Below are positions 12,933 to 15,003 of a stretch of 15,003 bases of DNA, piece by piece. The DNA lies in the NCBI GenBank assembly GCA_030615145.1, contig JAUWZT010000056.1, forward strand, positions 1-15,003. The letters are read 5' to 3'. The position numbers and the translations under genes were made by a program. The notes beneath the pieces were generated by a model that saw only the letters and a program-made list of their open reading frames with translations, ran no database searches and was not told the origin of the DNA. This DNA is from Promethearchaeota archaeon. GTDB taxonomy: Archaea; Asgardarchaeota; Lokiarchaeia; Sigyniarchaeales; SOKP01. The first letter of the stretch is position 1, and every line of letters begins with the position of its first letter.

Positions 12933-14192
12933 TTAGCTCCGATAATCTACACGGGGAAGTTTTTCGATCTTATAAGGGAGTCTGGCATCATCAGGGATCG
13001 GATCGATATAATGTTGACGAAATTGAGGATTCTGCATCCGACAGAATGTGCTTCGGTGATTGTATGCAGGGTGAGAGATCATCGTTTTCCAAATCTTTTT
13101 CAAAGGTTTATCACGGATGTTTCCAAAAGATAGGGGTGTAAAATCACAGGGAGCTATATCTCCATAGGCTGAAGCATAGAATTGGATATTTGCTGCTATA
13201 CAACCGATCCCTGAAAGATTTCCTTCTACAGAGTTCTGCCACGATTGAGACGAAAGAGGAGGTATAACTTTTTGTTTAAATATTTTAGATGAATAAGTAT
13301 AAATCTCTTCTCGCAGTTCTTGCGTTAAAAGTTCACTCGTGTCTTTTAACATATTCCCTGTAGGTACACCATCAAAAAGAATCACATTATGAACTCCAAT
13401 TTCTTTCGCTAGTTTATGCAACTTTTTATACATCCCTTTTTCGGTAGCCGAGCGGGTTGCATAGGAAGAAAGGCCTACAAATACGCCTTTTGATTTTAAT
13501 TTATGGATTCCCCTTATGGCAGCGTCAAAAAGTCCGGGCATTCCTCTCAGACTATCATGTTCCTCTGGGATTGGGCTATCAAAACTTATAAAAATCGAGT
13601 AAAGGCCTGCATCGACTAATTTTTCCACATTTTCATCTGTAAGTAGCAATCCATTAGTGAACATAATGGGCATTGCCTTTCGCTGGTTTACATAAGAGAT
13701 TAACTCAAAAAGATCCTCTCGCATTAAAGGTTCTCCTCCAGTGAAAGCGATAATCGTAACACCTAGCTTTTGGCTATCGTCGATAAGTTTTTTTGCCTCT
13801 TCCGTGCTAAGTTCCTGTGCGTCTTCTTTAAAATGTTTTCCAGCACTGCAATGAACACATTTGCACATACATCTATAGGTTACAGCGAAAGTCATTGCAA
13901 TAGGAGAAGGACGCCCTAATAAGTGAGATTTTATTAACCCTTTGAACGCCCGCAGCTGAGGTCGACTTCCAACAGGAGGTGCAAAAGTGTTTGCAACCAA
14001 TTTTCCTTTCCATCTTCCAAGAGTATTATAATTCCTGTAAAAACCCGCTTGTAAATAGAGCATTGTGAATAGGCGTAATTTTTCAAGGATAGGATTTAAA
14101 ATTCCTGTTCCGATAATTTTACCGTCCTCGAGCTTCTTGAAACTTATTAATTTCGTTTTGAAAATTTTCAAAAATATTTGTTCTTTTTCCAT
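12933..14192 (-). CDS. Radical SAM protein with partial SPASM-like C-terminus
   Basis: The 419-residue enzyme carries the radical SAM cluster motif C-x3-C-x2-C at Cys108, Cys112 and Cys115 (RCMCKCVHC), with an additional Cys110, and the SAM-binding GGEP at 152-155. A barrel of about 200 residues follows. Residues 325-385 resemble a SPASM or twitch extension: GCIAANIQFYASAYGDIAPCD with Cys331 and Cys349, FGNIRD, then Cys384. Only three Cys are visible there, too few for two full auxiliary clusters. An N-terminal extension of about 95 residues is typical of PqqE/MoaA-like proteins of unknown substrate in archaea. No peptide substrate gene is obvious next to it. ATG 14192 has a TATA-like box about 30 bases upstream and GGAG about 12 bases upstream. 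Confidence 0.85.
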   Translation of the reverse strand: MEKEQIFLKIFKTKLISFKKLEDGKIIGTGILNPILEKLRLFTMLYLQAGFYRNYNTLGRWKGKLVANTFAPPVGSRPQLRAFKGLIKSHLLGRPSPIAMTFAVTYRCMCKCVHCSAGKHFKEDAQELSTEEAKKLIDDSQKLGVTIIAFTGGEPLMREDLFELISYVNQRKAMPIMFTNGLLLTDENVEKLVDAGLYSIFISFDSPIPEEHDSLRGMPGLFDAAIRGIHKLKSKGVFVGLSSYATRSATEKGMYKKLHKLAKEIGVHNVILFDGVPTGNMLKDTSELLTQELREEIYTYSSKIFKQKVIPPLSSQSWQNSVEGNLSGIGCIAANIQFYASAYGDIAPCDFTPLSFGNIRDKPLKKIWKTMISHPAYNHRSTFCRMQNPQFRQHYIDPIPDDARLPYKIEKLPRVDYRS

Positions 14193-14217
14193 TAAAATTC
14201 ATTACTCCTATTCATTT

Positions 14218-14225
14218 TATTTAAA
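14218..14225 (-). promoter_or_regulatory. TATA-like box upstream of the radical SAM gene
   Basis: TTTAAATA on the minus strand is centred about 30 bases before ATG 14192, the same octamer and spacing as for the membrane protein gene at 7053. The transcript may be leaderless, in which case the GGAG near 14204 would not serve as a ribosome site. Confidence 0.4.
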
Positions 14226-14364
14226 TTAATTTTTAATTAATTAATTGACTAATAAATTATTGAGATAGTTTAGTATATTAGAGTTTGTTTTTCTTTTCTA
14301 AGTCAGAATTATACAAGAATGGATATATCTATTTTATTGCAGTCAAATAATCTGTATTATGAGA

Positions 14365-15003
14365 TTAAGGATTATTTTTGATAAATTTTACAATAACATC
14401 TGCCAGTTCAGGACCTTTATCTTCTTGAACAAAATGGCTTGCGTTTTTAATTATTATGTGATTTTGCCCAGCAGCTCCAGGAACGAGTGCTTGCCAAAAC
14501 CTATCTCCTCCTCGAGTAATTGGATCTTTATCAGAAAACGCTGTTAAAAAGGGTTTTTTCCATTGTTTAAAAAGTTCAATCGCTTTTTTATTAGCTTCGT
14601 GTTCCGGATCATCGGTACTGATTGGAACTAAAGAGGGCAAGATCCGGGCGCCAACTTTAAAAGAATCGTCAGGAAAAGGCGCGTCATACCCGTTTAAAAC
14701 CTCTTTAGATAATTTAGTGGTGGTTGCACCCTGTAAAATAAATTTGATGTCAAAAGAAGGTGAATTTCTAGAAAACTCCCGCCAATTAGTAAAAGCATCA
14801 GGCATCCTTTGTTCACCGGTTGGTAAACCCCCATTTGATAAAACAATTCTATTAAATCGATCCTGATTTTCAATAGCAAGTCTTAAACCTATTAAAGATC
14901 CCCAGTCTTGACAAAATAAGGTAATGTTTCGAAGATCGAGTAATTGGAGCCATTTTGCCATCCATTCTACATGTTTAAGGTATGTGTGGTCGTTTTGTTC
15001 AGT
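14365..15003 (-). CDS. Haloalkane dehalogenase-like alpha/beta hydrolase, N-terminus outside window
   Basis: The frame is open on the minus strand from the window edge to TAA 14365-14367; 212 residues are visible and roughly 80-100 N-terminal ones are missing. An internal ATG at 14961 is not the start, since the preceding codons (YLKHVEWMAKW) match the family. The nucleophile elbow is LFCQDWGSLIG, where Asp attacks the substrate and the adjacent Trp is the halide-binding residue of haloalkane dehalogenases. FSDKDPITRGG supplies the acid and NASHFVQEDKG the catalytic His, a pattern of HLD subfamily I. Epoxide hydrolases and other homologues share much of this fold, but Asp-Trp and SDxDPITRGG favour dehalogenase. 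It hydrolyses a carbon-halogen bond to an alcohol and halide. It is transcribed towards the radical SAM gene, with a 172-base gap. Confidence 0.85.
   Translation of the reverse strand, partial: TEQNDHTYLKHVEWMAKWLQLLDLRNITLFCQDWGSLIGLRLAIENQDRFNRIVLSNGGLPTGEQRMPDAFTNWREFSRNSPSFDIKFILQGATTTKLSKEVLNGYDAPFPDDSFKVGARILPSLVPISTDDPEHEANKKAIELFKQWKKPFLTAFSDKDPITRGGDRFWQALVPGAAGQNHIIIKNASHFVQEDKGPELADVIVKFIKNNP

Noticed and set aside
14359..14879. Small open frames overlapping the haloalkane dehalogenase-like gene (14359-14547 plus, 14694-14879 minus)
   Set aside because: Shadows of a gene with intact catalytic motifs.
1..15003. tRNA, rRNA, CRISPR arrays, insertion sequences
   Set aside because: I looked for cloverleaf-like segments, regularly spaced repeats and transposase motifs in the gaps and saw none; a covariance-model scan would be needed to exclude small RNAs.

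Overview
The window is AT-rich and gene-dense, with no stretch over about 250 bases lacking a gene. It reads as archaeal. Several starts carry GTGAT or GGTG, complementary to the archaeal 16S 3' end, and others have a TATA-like box centred about 28-31 bases before the start codon, as in leaderless archaeal mRNAs. Arg codons are mostly AGA/AGG, and a DUF123-type GIY-YIG protein and a VapBC pair are present. The mix of acyl-CoA enzymes, a haloalkane-dehalogenase-like hydrolase and long coiled-coil proteins of unknown family would suit an Asgard (Lokiarchaeia-like) archaeon. That placement is inference; no marker gene is present.

Layout. 1-367: 3' end of an AbgB-like M20 amidohydrolase. 481-780: small orphan gene. 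845-1789 (minus): MFE-2-type short-chain dehydrogenase. 1902-2432: small membrane protein, tail-to-tail with a coupled minus-strand pair (Cys-rich zinc protein, then GIY-YIG protein, 2425-2991). 3251-4042 (minus): MenB/BadI-type crotonase of clearly higher GC. 4179-4903 (minus): VapB/VapC-like pair with a direct repeat flanking its TATA-like box. 5067-5588 (minus): coiled-coil orphan followed by two perfect hairpins. 5737-7053 (minus): polytopic membrane protein with an acidic tail. 7287-7949 and 8105-8857 (plus): two paralogous coiled-coil proteins. 8979-10260: MgtC/DUF4010 membrane protein split by a +1 frameshift at an AGG-AGG pair. 10291-11373: DNA methyltransferase. 11388-12815 (minus): L-fucose-isomerase-like protein. 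12933-14192 (minus): radical SAM protein. 14365-15003 (minus): haloalkane-dehalogenase-like hydrolase, cut by the window edge.

The most interesting part is 5.7-10.3 kb. The two coiled-coil paralogues share a conserved N-terminal cap and a conserved C-terminal cap around a diverged coiled coil. The first has no ATG, GTG or TTG in frame that would keep its N-terminal cap. Both have an AUU at the same point, 7-8 bases after GGTG, which suggests AUU initiation. They diverge from a membrane protein with a charged tail and precede the frameshifted membrane protein. Whether these genes act together is a hypothesis. The SDR and the crotonase fit acyl-CoA (beta-oxidation or ring-cleavage) metabolism, but they stand as separate transcription units.
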